Notes: generated by a model from the sequence alone, not told the origin. 64,000 nucleotides of DNA from Stappia sediminis (GCF_009826895.1 NZ_WUMV01000003.1:62001-126000), one strand, 5' to 3'. Counted from the first letter of the stretch, positions 26,708 to 35,358 are shown. Translations and numbers: made by a program.

Positions 26708-27319
26708 TCAGCGACCCGGCCGGATGAAGCCTCGTCTTGCCTGCGCGACATCCGTCCTGACGACACAGTCTTCCACATGATCGTTGATCAGCCCCATTGC
26801 CTGCATGAATGCGTAGACGGTTGTCGGACCGACGAATTTCCATCCAAGTTTCTTGAGATCCTTCGACAGGGCGACGGATGTGGGGGAAGTCGATGCCGTC
26901 TGCGGCTCGCCACGGGCATCTTCATCGGGTTCGTAGCGCCAGAAGTAGGCCGCCAGCGAACCCTCGCGCTTCACAAGCTCCTGTGCCCGCTTCGCATTGT
27001 TGATGACCGCCTCGATCTTGCCGCGGTGACGCACGATGCCCTCGTCCTTCAGCAGGCGTTCAACATCGCTTTCGCCGAAAAGGGCGACCCTGTCGAAATC
27101 GAAGCCAAGGAAGGCTTTCCGGATGCCTTCGCGCTTGGCGAGGATCGTCCGCCAGCTCAGGCCGGACTGAAAGCCTTCCAGGCAAAGCTTCTCGAACAGG
27201 CGCCGGTCATCGCTCACCGGGAAGCCCCATTCCGTGTCGTGGTAGGCCAGAAACTCCGGCGCCGCCCCGCACCACCGGCAGCGCTGCCTCCCGTCCGGGC
27301 CTTCGATGGTCCTTGTCAT
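26708..27319 (-). CDS. tag: DNA-3-methyladenine glycosylase I
   Basis: 203 residues from the ATG at 27319, with GGAGGG upstream. It excises 3-methyladenine from alkylated DNA. The zinc-snap residues are seen at the N-terminus (RCRWCG) and C-terminal region (HVEDCVVR), with catalytic-pocket signatures YHDTEWGFP and FEKLCLEGFQSGLSWRTIL, and FVGPTTVYAFMQAMG. Together with the ada fragment at the left edge this is the second alkylation repair gene in the window, though they are not linked. Confidence 0.97.
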   Translation of the reverse strand: MTRTIEGPDGRQRCRWCGAAPEFLAYHDTEWGFPVSDDRRLFEKLCLEGFQSGLSWRTILAKREGIRKAFLGFDFDRVALFGESDVERLLKDEGIVRHRGKIEAVINNAKRAQELVKREGSLAAYFWRYEPDEDARGEPQTASTSPTSVALSKDLKKLGWKFVGPTTVYAFMQAMGLINDHVEDCVVRTDVAQARRGFIRPGR

Positions 27320-27406
27320 GCGTAAACCCTCCGCCAATTCGCCCCGCTCCCGGATAGACCGGAAACGGGGCTCTTTCCATGAAATTTCGCGTATGGATCA
27401 GCCGCC

Positions 27407-28387
27407 TTACTTCACCGGGATCGCCACGGGGCGGATCGGCGAACCGGTCGCGCCGCGCAGTTTCAGCGGAGAGGTGATGAAGGCGAATTCATAAACCTCG
27501 TCCTTCGACAGCTCTTCCAGCCAAAGCAGCTCGATGAAGGAGACCCCCTTTTCCGCCAGCAGGTAGGAATGGACCGGCGCGAAGTTCTGCGGATTGGTGG
27601 AGGGGAAGCTTTCCAGGCCCAGGTTATCCGCGCCAAGCACCATCGACTTCCGCTCTTCCGCAAGCCACTTCGCCGCCTCGAGGCTCAGGCCCGACTGGGT
27701 GAAAAGAGAGAGCTTCGACCTGTCCGGCCACAGCCCCATCTGCCCGGTGCGCACCAGCACCACATCGCCTTCGGCAAGCTTCGTGCCCTGTTTGGCGAGC
27801 GCGTCCTTAAGATCGTCGACCGTGATGGCATAGGACGCCGGCAGCACGTCGACGCCCTTCGCCTTGGCCACGTCGATCATGACGCCGCGCGCGACGATCG
27901 GCGGATATTTGTCCGCACCCGATTTTGCCCAGCCGCGCGCGCCAAGCGCCTCATCGGCGCTGGCGCCGTTGAAGAGCTTTCCGTGCAGTCCGAAGTGGCT
28001 CAGCGTATCGATATGCGTTCCCGTGTGGGTGTTCATGGAGATCGCTTCGCTGGAATGCGACACCAGCTCTTCTCCGCCGCCGCCACGCGCAGGCGTGTGG
28101 AGCATATACATCTGGTAGGTCGGATCGCCGAAGGCGGCACTGCAGCAATCGGGCATGCCGACGAAGAGATCGAGACCGAGATCATAGACCTTTCCCGCGT
28201 CGATCCGCTGCAGGATTTCCATGCGCGAAGCATCGCTCATCATGTTGAGCGTGCCGATCTCGTCCTTCGGCCCCCAGGGGCTCTTGCCGACCTTGTCACC
28301 TTCGGCGGAGGCCGGTGCGGCTGCAACAAATGCGGCGAGGGCCGCGGCCGCGCCTAGCTTCGCCAATTGAGTCATCGAGCGTTTCAT
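27407..28387 (-). CDS. Secreted cyclase-family (kynurenine formamidase-like) metal hydrolase
   Basis: 326 residues from the ATG at 28387 (AAAAGGAAAA upstream). The signal peptide is clear (SMTQLAKLGAAAALAAF..., cut after ASA near residue 29), so the protein is periplasmic, unlike cytoplasmic KynB. The cyclase-family metal motif is NTHTGTHIDTLSHFG; LVRTGQMGLW and LGLESFPS are typical. Family members hydrolyse N-formylkynurenine, isatin or other cyclic or formyl amides. It is third in a TetR-YciI-cyclase run, which suggests inducible detoxification of an aromatic compound (inference). Confidence 0.87.
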   Translation of the reverse strand: MKRSMTQLAKLGAAAALAAFVAAAPASAEGDKVGKSPWGPKDEIGTLNMMSDASRMEILQRIDAGKVYDLGLDLFVGMPDCCSAAFGDPTYQMYMLHTPARGGGGEELVSHSSEAISMNTHTGTHIDTLSHFGLHGKLFNGASADEALGARGWAKSGADKYPPIVARGVMIDVAKAKGVDVLPASYAITVDDLKDALAKQGTKLAEGDVVLVRTGQMGLWPDRSKLSLFTQSGLSLEAAKWLAEERKSMVLGADNLGLESFPSTNPQNFAPVHSYLLAEKGVSFIELLWLEELSKDEVYEFAFITSPLKLRGATGSPIRPVAIPVK

Positions 28388-28512
28388 CAGTAATTTTCCT
28401 TTTCTGGGTGGACACACATGCCGGCGCCATGCTCCGCACGAGCGGAATCAGTCGCGGAAAGCAGCGCTTTCAACGTGGCGGCAACCGGGAATGTTCGGGA
28501 TTTCGGGAGCGT

Positions 28513-28800
28513 TTAGCCGATCAGGAAGCTTAGCCGGTCATCGGCCCTCGACGCGGTGATCTCCAGGATTTCGGGCGTGACGATCTTCTCGACGACGAAC
28601 GGGTCCTCGCCGACGAAGCTTTCAAGTTCCGAAAGCGTCGTGTCGTGAGCGACGAGGGCGCCGCCAAGGTTCGGCTGCAGGCTGCCCATCAGCACGAAGG
28701 TCCCGTTTTCGAAACCGCGCTGGATCCACGCCTTGTGGCCATCCATGAACTCACCCGCACGGGCTTTGTTCTCCGAAAATCTCAACAACACGATGAACAT
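28513..28800 (-). CDS. YciI-family protein
   Basis: 95 residues with GGAAGGAAG before the ATG. The ferredoxin-like YciI fold is indicated by MFIVLLRFSENKARAGEF (FMDGHKAWI follows) and VGEDPFVVEKIV; the conserved His is in GHKAW. YciI proteins have been linked to dechlorination or lactonase-like reactions, but most are uncharacterised. It lies between the TetR and cyclase genes and is probably co-expressed. Confidence 0.88.
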   Translation of the reverse strand: MFIVLLRFSENKARAGEFMDGHKAWIQRGFENGTFVLMGSLQPNLGGALVAHDTTLSELESFVGEDPFVVEKIVTPEILEITASRADDRLSFLIG

Positions 28801-28921
28801 CTGTTTCTTCCTTCCTGATGGGTATGAACAGGCATGCCGCGAGCTTTCGCGCAGCCCGGAGACGGCGCGTTGAAAGCGGCAAGTGCCGATTTGGTGTTTC
28901 CGACGAAGTCGGGGCGGAGCG

Positions 28922-29518
28922 TTACATTTCCGCCCTCTCCCGTTTGTTCGCGCCCGCTGCGCATCCGCTTAGCCAGGCGTACATGCTCTCAAGCTCACGG
29001 GCGATAAAGGCGTCGTCCTGATAGGCATTGGCAAGCGTTGCCGCCCCCTGACTGCGGGCAAGCAGATGCATCGCCAATTCATCGGCGTCATCCTCGCGGC
29101 CGAGCATTTCAAACTGCCGCTTCAGCCAGGTGCGGAATACCGTGAACAGCTTGTTCGCCTCGCCCTGTGCGGCGTGGTTCAGCTTGGCGAGTTCGCTCGT
29201 CAGCGTGCCGATCGGGCAACCGTAGCGCTTTATCTTCTCGCCGTTCACGATCAGGATATCGATGAAGCTGCGGATGCGGTCTTCCGGCGTTTCGCCTTCG
29301 ATCTCCCACTTCTCCATCATGGCCTGCCGGTCGGCGAGACGCTTTTCGATCACCGCGTCCAGTATCTCATCCTTGGTCTTGAAGTGGTGATAGAAATTGC
29401 CGCGCGAGATATTCACGACGCCCGCAATATCGGCGAAGGACGTCTTTTCGAAGCCCTGCCGATAGAACAGATCATCCGCCGCAGCGATTATCTCGTCACG
29501 CGTCGCCTTCTTGCTCAT
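28922..29518 (-). CDS. TetR-family transcriptional regulator
   Basis: 198 residues from the ATG at 29518. The DNA-binding domain is residues about 1-50 (RDEIIAAADDLFYRQGFEKTSFADIAGVVNISRGNFYHHFKTKDEIL), followed by an all-helical ligand domain (TetR_C of the AcrR/YcdC-like kind, CPIGTLTSELAK). Two matching operators (29555-29570 and 29580-29595) lie 37-77 bases upstream, so it very likely represses its own operon including the YciI and cyclase genes. The inducer is unknown. Confidence 0.93.
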   Translation of the reverse strand: MSKKATRDEIIAAADDLFYRQGFEKTSFADIAGVVNISRGNFYHHFKTKDEILDAVIEKRLADRQAMMEKWEIEGETPEDRIRSFIDILIVNGEKIKRYGCPIGTLTSELAKLNHAAQGEANKLFTVFRTWLKRQFEMLGREDDADELAMHLLARSQGAATLANAYQDDAFIARELESMYAWLSGCAAGANKRERAEM

Positions 29519-29554
29519 GGTTTTCCTCATTCTCGCCGGCACGGCTCCGTAAAT

Positions 29555-29570
29555 TAGGTCGCATGTCCTA
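29555..29570. promoter_or_regulatory. TetR operator, site 1
   Basis: TAGGTC GCAT GTCCTA, an inverted repeat with one mismatch. Same form (TAGGnC-N4-GTCCnA) as site 2, centre-to-centre distance 25 bases. It lies upstream of the TetR gene on the minus strand. Confidence 0.75.
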
Positions 29571-29579
29571 ATTTATTTC

Positions 29580-29595
29580 TAGGACAAGCGTCCCA
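29580..29595. promoter_or_regulatory. TetR operator, site 2
   Basis: TAGGAC AAGC GTCCCA, an inverted repeat with one mismatch. Together with site 1 it gives the consensus TAGGAC-N4-GTCCTA. It is 31 bases behind the end of the sulfatase gene. Confidence 0.75.
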
Positions 29596-29626
29596 ATTCG
29601 TCAATCGGAAATTTTCAGCCGCTTCT

Positions 29627-31303
29627 TCAATCGCTGTCAGGCAGGAACCGCTGGCGCGCCGGTCCGCGGTATTTTTCGCTCCAGCGCGGCTCGATCTCAT
29701 CCTCATCGAAAACTCCGATGAGGATGCCGGTCGCATAGGGATTGCCGCGCCTTGCGACGACCTCGGCGTCTGAAACCGTCGTGCGTTGCGAAAGCCGCCG
29801 CGCCCAGCGCGACAGGCGCTCGTACATCAGCTCGATGATCTGCGCGTGCTCATCGCTCCGCCCGAGATCGACAAGTTCCTGCGGGTCTTTTTCGAGATCG
29901 AAGAGCATGGGCGGATATCCGCCTTCTGCATGGACGAACTTCCAGCGCCTGTCGGCGATCATGAAGAGCCTTGCGTCCCTGGGCTCGAGCGCAAGTTCGC
30001 CCGCCATCGGCGTCGCGGAATAATCATATTCGCTGACGGCGAATTCCCGCCAGTCGTCCGGCTTCTCGCCGCGCAGGAACGGCAGGAGCGAACGCCCCTC
30101 GACGATATGACGCGGAACTTCGCCGCCTGCCGCCTCGATGAATGTCGGTGCAAGGTCGATTGCTTCGACAAGCTCATCGCAGACCGTGCCGCGCGCCGCA
30201 TCCGCCTCGCGCGAAGGATCGAAGACGATGAGCGGCACCTTCACCGACGGATCGTGGAAGAGATCCTTTTCGCCAAGCCAGTGGTCGCCAAGATAATCGC
30301 CATGATCGGAGGTTATGACGATCATCGTGTCGTCCATCCGGCCGGTTTCCTCCATATAGGCGAAGAGCCGGCCCATCTGGTCGTCACACTGCTTGATGAG
30401 GCCCATGTAGGCGGGGATCACCGTCTCGCGGACCTCATCACGCGAAAACGCCTGCCCGATCGGGTTGTTCATGAAGGCCGCATGGACGGGATGCGGGTCG
30501 GTCTTTTCGCTTACGTGGCGGACCGCCGGCACGATTTGATTTCTGCCATAAATCGCGTGGTAGGGCGCCGGCACGATGTAGGGCCAATGCGGCTTGATGT
30601 AGGAAAGGTGGCACAGCCACGGCGCATCGCTTTCCCGCCGCTCCTCCAGAAAGTCGATCGCCCGTGAAGTGAGCCACGGCGTTTCGCTGTCCTCCTCGCG
30701 AATGTTCGCGGGCTTGCGCGCGTTCTTCATGAACCAGCCGGAGGCAATTTCGCCGTCGTCCGCCACCCCGGCATTGGCATTTTCCGCCCAAGGGTTCTCC
30801 GCCTCATAGCCCCTGGCTTTCAGGTATTCGTTGTATGGCGAGCGCCGCTTGTCATAGAAGCCCGAAGGGCCTTCACCCCATAGTCCGTCGTCGCGCAAAT
30901 AAACGTCGAAACCGCATTCCCAGACGCGCGCGCCAATGATCGAATCCCGCGAGACACCAAGCCTTTCCATCCCCTTTTCGTCCGCCTTCATATGCGTCTT
31001 GCCAATGAGAAAGGCGTCCATGCCGATCTCGCGCAAATGATCGCCAAGCGTCGTCTCCCCAACCTTGAGCGGATAGTTGTTCCAGGCGGCGCCATGGGAA
31101 TGAACGTAACGGCCGGTGTAAAAGCTCATGCGCGAGGCGCCGCAGACGGGCGATTGCACATAGGCGTTCGAAAAGCGCACGCCCTTCGCGGCCAGCCTGT
31201 CTATATTGGGCGTTTCAAGCGTCGGGTGGCCCGCGCAGGAGAGATAGTCGAACCGCAGCTGGTCGAACATGATGAAGAGGATGTTTTTTATTTTTCCGGC
31301 CAC
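29627..31303 (-). CDS. Sulfatase / phosphonate monoester hydrolase family enzyme
   Basis: 558 residues from a GTG at 31303 (AAAGGCGAG upstream). Alkaline-phosphatase-superfamily hydrolase: metal ligands in IMFDQLRFDYL, the nucleophile motif VCGASRMSFYTGRY (Cys about 54, to be converted to formylglycine; C-x-A-S-R form), then ITSDHGDYLGDHWLGEKDLFHD. Length and pattern fit arylsulfatase/phosphonate monoester hydrolases of rhizobia (PehA-like) better than choline sulfatase. No signal peptide, so it acts in the cytoplasm. No formylglycine-generating enzyme is in the window, so maturation depends on one elsewhere. Confidence 0.9.
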   Translation of the reverse strand: MAGKIKNILFIMFDQLRFDYLSCAGHPTLETPNIDRLAAKGVRFSNAYVQSPVCGASRMSFYTGRYVHSHGAAWNNYPLKVGETTLGDHLREIGMDAFLIGKTHMKADEKGMERLGVSRDSIIGARVWECGFDVYLRDDGLWGEGPSGFYDKRRSPYNEYLKARGYEAENPWAENANAGVADDGEIASGWFMKNARKPANIREEDSETPWLTSRAIDFLEERRESDAPWLCHLSYIKPHWPYIVPAPYHAIYGRNQIVPAVRHVSEKTDPHPVHAAFMNNPIGQAFSRDEVRETVIPAYMGLIKQCDDQMGRLFAYMEETGRMDDTMIVITSDHGDYLGDHWLGEKDLFHDPSVKVPLIVFDPSREADAARGTVCDELVEAIDLAPTFIEAAGGEVPRHIVEGRSLLPFLRGEKPDDWREFAVSEYDYSATPMAGELALEPRDARLFMIADRRWKFVHAEGGYPPMLFDLEKDPQELVDLGRSDEHAQIIELMYERLSRWARRLSQRTTVSDAEVVARRGNPYATGILIGVFDEDEIEPRWSEKYRGPARQRFLPDSD

Positions 31304-31416
31304 TGCGCGCTCGCCTTTCTGAAAATTGTTTCCCGTTTTCTTACCGTCCCTATGCCAGGCTACCTATATCCATGAATGAATTTCCGTAATGGTTGCGAAA
31401 TCCGGATTTCAGCCAG

Positions 31417-31656
31417 ATGTACGAATTCATTTCCATTGCCTACGATATAATAGGTTACTGGACCGCGCGGCTGATCGTGCCGATGGCCAGTTTCGGCCGC
31501 ATACAGGTGCAAACGATGTCGTCGAACGAGAGAGGCTTCAACACCCTCGGGCTGAAACGCAGGCCTGGCGGCACTTTTCTGCTGCAAGATACCGTGGCAG
31601 GGTGGGTCGGCTGCGGTTTCTGGCTTTTGGCTCTCGCTGTCTATCTGGCCGTTTGA
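31417..31656 (+). CDS. Small two-helix membrane protein, unknown
   Basis: 79 residues from the ATG at 31417; a TTG at 31393 would add 8. Two hydrophobic segments (about 5-28 and 58-79) flank a polar stretch rich in R/N/G (SFGRIQVQTMSSNERGFNTLGLKRR). The composition and a charged loop of this kind look like a real short membrane protein rather than a chance frame, but the ribosome site is poor and I recognise no family. It stands alone between the divergent sulfatase and hmgA. Confidence 0.5.
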   Translation: MYEFISIAYDIIGYWTARLIVPMASFGRIQVQTMSSNERGFNTLGLKRRPGGTFLLQDTVAGWVGCGFWLLALAVYLAV

Positions 31657-31726
31657 CCTGGCGGTCCGCATGAAACGCATTGTCGGCACCAACGGGCCGC
31701 AATACGAAATGATTTCATATTTGCCC

Positions 31727-31755
31727 ATTGTTTCAATACCATAAGACGAAACAAT
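31727..31755. promoter_or_regulatory. Inverted repeat upstream of hmgA, candidate operator
   Basis: Perfect 8-base arms ATTGTTTC / GAAACAAT separated by 13 bases. A smaller dyad GAAAT G ATTTC lies just before (31706-31716). Both are about 200-250 bases upstream of hmgA and could bind the homogentisate-pathway regulator, whose gene is not in the window. Confidence 0.45.
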
Positions 31756-31840
31756 CCTTTTGGTTCATCCATCCGAGGAAATGACGGTTGAACCTTTGCG
31801 CATAAAAAGTTACAAACGCAACTAATCATCGTCTGAATGC

Positions 31841-31889
31841 GGAGCGTTTGGCGGGCGGGATTGCAAATCCGCCGACAAGAATTCGCTCC
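31841..31889. repeat. RIME-like palindromic repeat, copy C (divergent)
   Basis: GGAGCG ... CGCTCC outer arms; the right end GACAAGAATTCGCTCC is the exact reverse complement of the left end of copies A and B. The inner stem is different (GGCGG/CCGCC based), so this is a mosaic member of the family in the opposite orientation. Confidence 0.65.
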
Positions 31890-31902
31890 CGCATTGATAA
31901 AT

Positions 31903-31942
31903 GAGCATATTCTTGGTCGGACGGGTCGGAATTGAATATGCC
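31903..31942. repeat. Palindromic repeat of the GAGCATATTC type, copy F
   Basis: GCATATTC (31905-31912) and GAATATGC (31934-31941) are perfect arms, followed within a few bases by the hmgA ribosome site. Related to copy E at 37602-37653. Because it is in the 5' leader, the hairpin may affect hmgA translation. Confidence 0.6.
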
Positions 31943-31958
31943 GGAGGAGGGATCAGAC

Positions 31959-33272
31959 ATGACGCTCAGCTACATGCCGGGCTTCGGCAACGATTTCGAG
32001 ACGGAATCGCTGCCTGGCGCGCTTCCCCAGGGACAGAATTCGCCGCAACGCTGCGCCTACGGTCTCTATGCCGAGCAGCTTTCGGGCTCGCCCTTCACCG
32101 CGCCGCGCGGAACGAACGAACGCTCATGGCTGTACCGGATCCGCCCCTCCGTGCGCCACACCGCCCGCTTTCACCCGGTTTCCTATAACCACTGGCACAC
32201 GGCGCCGAACATCGACGATCACGAACTTGCGCTCGGCCAATTGCGCTGGGACCCGATCCCCATGCCGAACGAACCGACGAACTTCGTGGCCGGAATGCGC
32301 ACGATCACGACGGCTGGGGACGTTCACACGCAGGTGGGCATGGCGACCCACGTCTACGTGCTGAACGAAGCAATGCGGGACGACTATTTCTTCAACGCGG
32401 ATGCAGAAATGCTGCTGGTGCCGCAGGAAGGCGAGATTCGCGTCTACACCGAAATGGGCATCATGGACGTCGCGCCGAAGGAGATCTGCATCCTGCCGCG
32501 CGGCATGGTCTTCAAGGTCGAGCCGAAGGACGGCCCATCGCGCGGCTATGTCTGCGAAAACTACGGCGCGAAATTCACGCTGCCCGATCGGGGGCCGATC
32601 GGCGCGAACTGCCTGGCAAACCCGCGCGACTTCAAGACGCCGACCGCCTGGTACGAGGACAAGGAAACCGACTGCCGCATCACCGTGAAATGGTGCGGGC
32701 GCTTCTATGTCACCGAAATCGGCCATTCGCCGCTCGACGTCGTCGCATGGCACGGCAACTATGCGCCCTACAAATACGACCTCACGACCTATTCGCCGGT
32801 CGGCGCGATCCTGTTCGACCATCCCGATCCGTCGATATTCACGGTTCTGACGGCACCTTCCGGCGAAGCGGGCACGGCCAACATCGACTTCGTGATCTTT
32901 CCCGAACGCTGGATGGTGGCCGAACACACATTCCGCCCGCCCTGGTACCACCGCAACATCATGTCGGAATTCATGGGCCTGATCTACGGCCAGTACGACG
33001 CCAAGGAAGAAGGCTTCGTGCCGGGCGGCATGAGCCTGCACAACATGATGCTGCCGCACGGGCCCGATGCCATGGGCTTCGACAAGGCGAGCAACGCGGA
33101 GCTTCGCCCGCACAAGCTTTCCGGCACAATGGCCTTCATGTTCGAGACGCGCTTTCCCCAGCATCTGACGCGCTACGCCGCGAACCTGGAAACCCTGCAG
33201 GAAAACTATCTCGACTGCTGGAGCGGGCTGAAGAAGCGCTTCAACGGCACGCCGGAAGGCAACTGGGAATAA
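31959..33272 (+). CDS. hmgA: Homogentisate 1,2-dioxygenase
   Basis: 437 residues from the ATG at 31959, chosen because GGAGGAGG sits 7-14 bases upstream and the N-terminus ([16 protein letters not shown]) is the standard one; earlier TTG/ATG codons lie inside or next to the repeat hairpin. It opens the ring of homogentisate to maleylacetoacetate using Fe(II) and O2. Family signatures: [64 protein letters not shown] (iron ligands His/Glu), and [15 protein letters not shown]. First gene of an aromatic catabolic operon ending with maiA. Confidence 0.98.
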   Translation: MTLSYMPGFGNDFETESLPGALPQGQNSPQRCAYGLYAEQLSGSPFTAPRGTNERSWLYRIRPSVRHTARFHPVSYNHWHTAPNIDDHELALGQLRWDPIPMPNEPTNFVAGMRTITTAGDVHTQVGMATHVYVLNEAMRDDYFFNADAEMLLVPQEGEIRVYTEMGIMDVAPKEICILPRGMVFKVEPKDGPSRGYVCENYGAKFTLPDRGPIGANCLANPRDFKTPTAWYEDKETDCRITVKWCGRFYVTEIGHSPLDVVAWHGNYAPYKYDLTTYSPVGAILFDHPDPSIFTVLTAPSGEAGTANIDFVIFPERWMVAEHTFRPPWYHRNIMSEFMGLIYGQYDAKEEGFVPGGMSLHNMMLPHGPDAMGFDKASNAELRPHKLSGTMAFMFETRFPQHLTRYAANLETLQENYLDCWSGLKKRFNGTPEGNWE

Positions 33273-33301
33273 TCCCCGGCATCCTTCCTCTGGTTAGAAT
33301 T

Positions 33302-33350
33302 GAGCGATTTTCCGTCAATCGGATCACGCATCCGGCTGGAAAGCGCTCCG
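33302..33350. repeat. Degenerate palindromic repeat, copy G
   Basis: GAGCGATTTTCC ... GGAAAGCGCTCC arms around AATCGGAT/ATCCGGCT, in the 94-base gap between hmgA and fahA. It shares the GGAAAGCGCTCC end with copies A and B. Confidence 0.55.
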
Positions 33351-33366
33351 GGAAACTGGAACCAAT

Positions 33367-34380
33367 ATGAAACTGGCAACGCTGAACAACGGAACGCGCG
33401 ACGGCCTTCTCGTCGTCGTCTCGAAGGACCTTACCCGCTGCACGGAGGCAACGCGCATCGCGCCGACCCTTCAGGCAGCGCTGGACGACTGGGCAACCGT
33501 GGGCCCGAAACTGGCCGTGCTTGCCGAGAGTCTGGAGCATGACGCCGTACCGACCATGCGCTTTCACGAGCACCTGACGCTTTCGCCGCTGCCGCGCGCC
33601 TTTCAATGGGCGGACGGCTCGGCCTATGTGAACCACGTGGAGTTGGTCCGCAAGGCTCGCGGCGCGGAAATGCCGGCAAGCTTCTGGACCGACCCGCTTA
33701 TGTATCAGGGCGGCTCCGACGCATTCCTTAGCCCCCGCGCGCCGATCCTGATGGGCGACGAGGCATGGGGCATCGACATGGAAGGCGAAGTCGCGGTCGT
33801 GGTCGACGACGTGCCGATGGGCGCGAGCGTCGATGAGGCGCGCGATGCGATCCGCCTCGTCATGCTCGTCAATGACGTGAGCCTGCGCGGGCTTATCCCC
33901 GCCGAACTCGGCAAGGGCTTCGGCTTCTTCCAGTCGAAGCCCTCTTCCGCTTTTTCGCCCGTGGCTGTCACGCCCGACGAACTGGGCGATGCCTGGGACG
34001 GCGGCAAGGTGCATTTGGCCCTATGCGTCGACCTCAACGGCAAACCGTTCGGGCGGGCGAACGCGGGCGTCGACATGACGTTCGATTTCCCCACACTCAT
34101 CGCCCATGCGGCGAAAACGCGGCCTCTCTCGGCGGGTGCAATCATCGGTTCGGGCACGGTTTCCAACAAGCTCGACGGTGGACCGGGCAAGCCGGTCGAT
34201 GCAGGCGGGGTCGGCTACTCCTGCATTGCCGAAATCCGCATGATCGAGACGATCGAGGCTGGCGAGGCGACAACGCCCTTCATGCGCTTCGGCGATACGG
34301 TGCGCATCGAAATGAGGGACGAAGCCGGCCATTCGATCTTCGGTGCGATAGACCAGACGGTGGAAAAATACGAACACTGA
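33367..34380 (+). CDS. fahA: Fumarylacetoacetate hydrolase
   Basis: 337 residues, FAH family. It splits fumarylacetoacetate to fumarate and acetoacetate, the last step of the homogentisate route. Metal-binding acids appear in GIDMEGEVAVVVDD and MLVNDVSLRGLIP; GFFQSKPSSAFSPVAVTP and IIGSGTVSNKL are typical of the short bacterial type. It follows hmgA after a repeat-bearing 94-base gap, with the same strand and pathway. Confidence 0.95.
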   Translation: MKLATLNNGTRDGLLVVVSKDLTRCTEATRIAPTLQAALDDWATVGPKLAVLAESLEHDAVPTMRFHEHLTLSPLPRAFQWADGSAYVNHVELVRKARGAEMPASFWTDPLMYQGGSDAFLSPRAPILMGDEAWGIDMEGEVAVVVDDVPMGASVDEARDAIRLVMLVNDVSLRGLIPAELGKGFGFFQSKPSSAFSPVAVTPDELGDAWDGGKVHLALCVDLNGKPFGRANAGVDMTFDFPTLIAHAAKTRPLSAGAIIGSGTVSNKLDGGPGKPVDAGGVGYSCIAEIRMIETIEAGEATTPFMRFGDTVRIEMRDEAGHSIFGAIDQTVEKYEH

Positions 34381-34399
34381 AAATTTTGGGAGAATTCCG

Positions 34400-35350
34400 A
34401 TGGCAAAAGCCTTCGCATCGCAAGGCGATATGGCCGAAAAGAAGATTTCCTTCAGCGAAATCGGCCGCGGCCTCTGGGCCTTCACCGCCGAGGGCGACCC
34501 GAACTCCGGCGTCATCATCGGCGACGACAGCGTGATGATCGTGGAAGCGCAGGCGACGCCAAGGCTCGCCAACAAGGTGATCGAGAAGGTGCGATCCGTC
34601 ACCGACAAGCCGATCACGCATCTGACGCTGACCCACTATCACGCCGTGCGGGTGCTGGGCGCATCCGCATACAACGCTCAGCAGGTGATCATGAGCGAGA
34701 AGGCGCGCTCCATGGTCGCGGAACGCGGCAAGGAGGACTGGGACAGCGAATTCGCCCGTTTCCCGCGTCTTTTCCAGGGGCATGAGAGCATTCCGGGCCT
34801 GACATGGCCGACGACTACCTTCAACAACCGCATGACAGTCTACCTCGGTAAACGGCGGGTCGACCTGATGTTCCTCGGCCGCGCCCATACGGCGGGCGAC
34901 ATCGTGATCCACGTGCCGGATGCGAACGTCATGTTCACGGGCGACATCGTCGAATATCACTCCGCCTGCTACTGCGGCGACGGCCATTTCCACGACTGGC
35001 CGGGAACGCTCGAGAAAATCCGCGCCTTCGATGTCGACGCCATCGCGCCGGGGCGTGGCGATGCGCTGGTGGGCAAGAAGATGGTCAACGATGCGCTTGA
35101 TCTTACAGGTGATTTCGTGAAATCGACCTACCGCCCGGTGGCGCAGGTCGCATCGCGCGGCGGCTCGCTGAAGGAAGCCTGGGACGCATGCCGGGCCGAA
35201 TGCGACCCGAAATTTTCCGATTACGCGATCTACGAGCACTGCCTGCCTTTCAACGTCGCGAGGGCCTATGACGAGGCGCTCGACATCGACACGCCTCGCA
35301 TCTGGACGGCGGAGCGCGACAAGGAAATGTGGGATGCTCTGCAGGGCTAA
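34400..35350 (+). CDS. Metallo-beta-lactamase-fold protein with degenerate metal site
   Basis: 316 residues. MBL-fold pattern: THYHAVRVLGA replaces the canonical H-x-H-x-D-H (the first two His are kept, Asp and the last His are Val and Arg); GRAHTAGDIVIH keeps the third His; FTGDIVEYHSA keeps the bridging Asp; the final ligand region reads APGRGDAL, where His is usual, giving Arg. So at least the second metal site is probably lost. It is 20 bases after fahA in the same operon; close relatives in aromatic-degradation loci are expected but its reaction is unknown. Confidence 0.85.
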   Translation: MAKAFASQGDMAEKKISFSEIGRGLWAFTAEGDPNSGVIIGDDSVMIVEAQATPRLANKVIEKVRSVTDKPITHLTLTHYHAVRVLGASAYNAQQVIMSEKARSMVAERGKEDWDSEFARFPRLFQGHESIPGLTWPTTTFNNRMTVYLGKRRVDLMFLGRAHTAGDIVIHVPDANVMFTGDIVEYHSACYCGDGHFHDWPGTLEKIRAFDVDAIAPGRGDALVGKKMVNDALDLTGDFVKSTYRPVAQVASRGGSLKEAWDACRAECDPKFSDYAIYEHCLPFNVARAYDEALDIDTPRIWTAERDKEMWDALQG

Positions 35351-35358
35351 GTAATTAC

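Larger units (their letters stand above)
31657..31958. other. Intergenic control region upstream of hmgA
   Basis: About 300 bases, AT-richer than its surroundings, without a gene. It holds two dyads with GAAA/TTTC half-sites (31706-31716 and 31727-31755), then two palindromic repeats (31841-31889 and 31903-31942), and ends in the strong GGAGGAGG ribosome site of hmgA. Promoter boxes not assigned. Confidence 0.6.
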
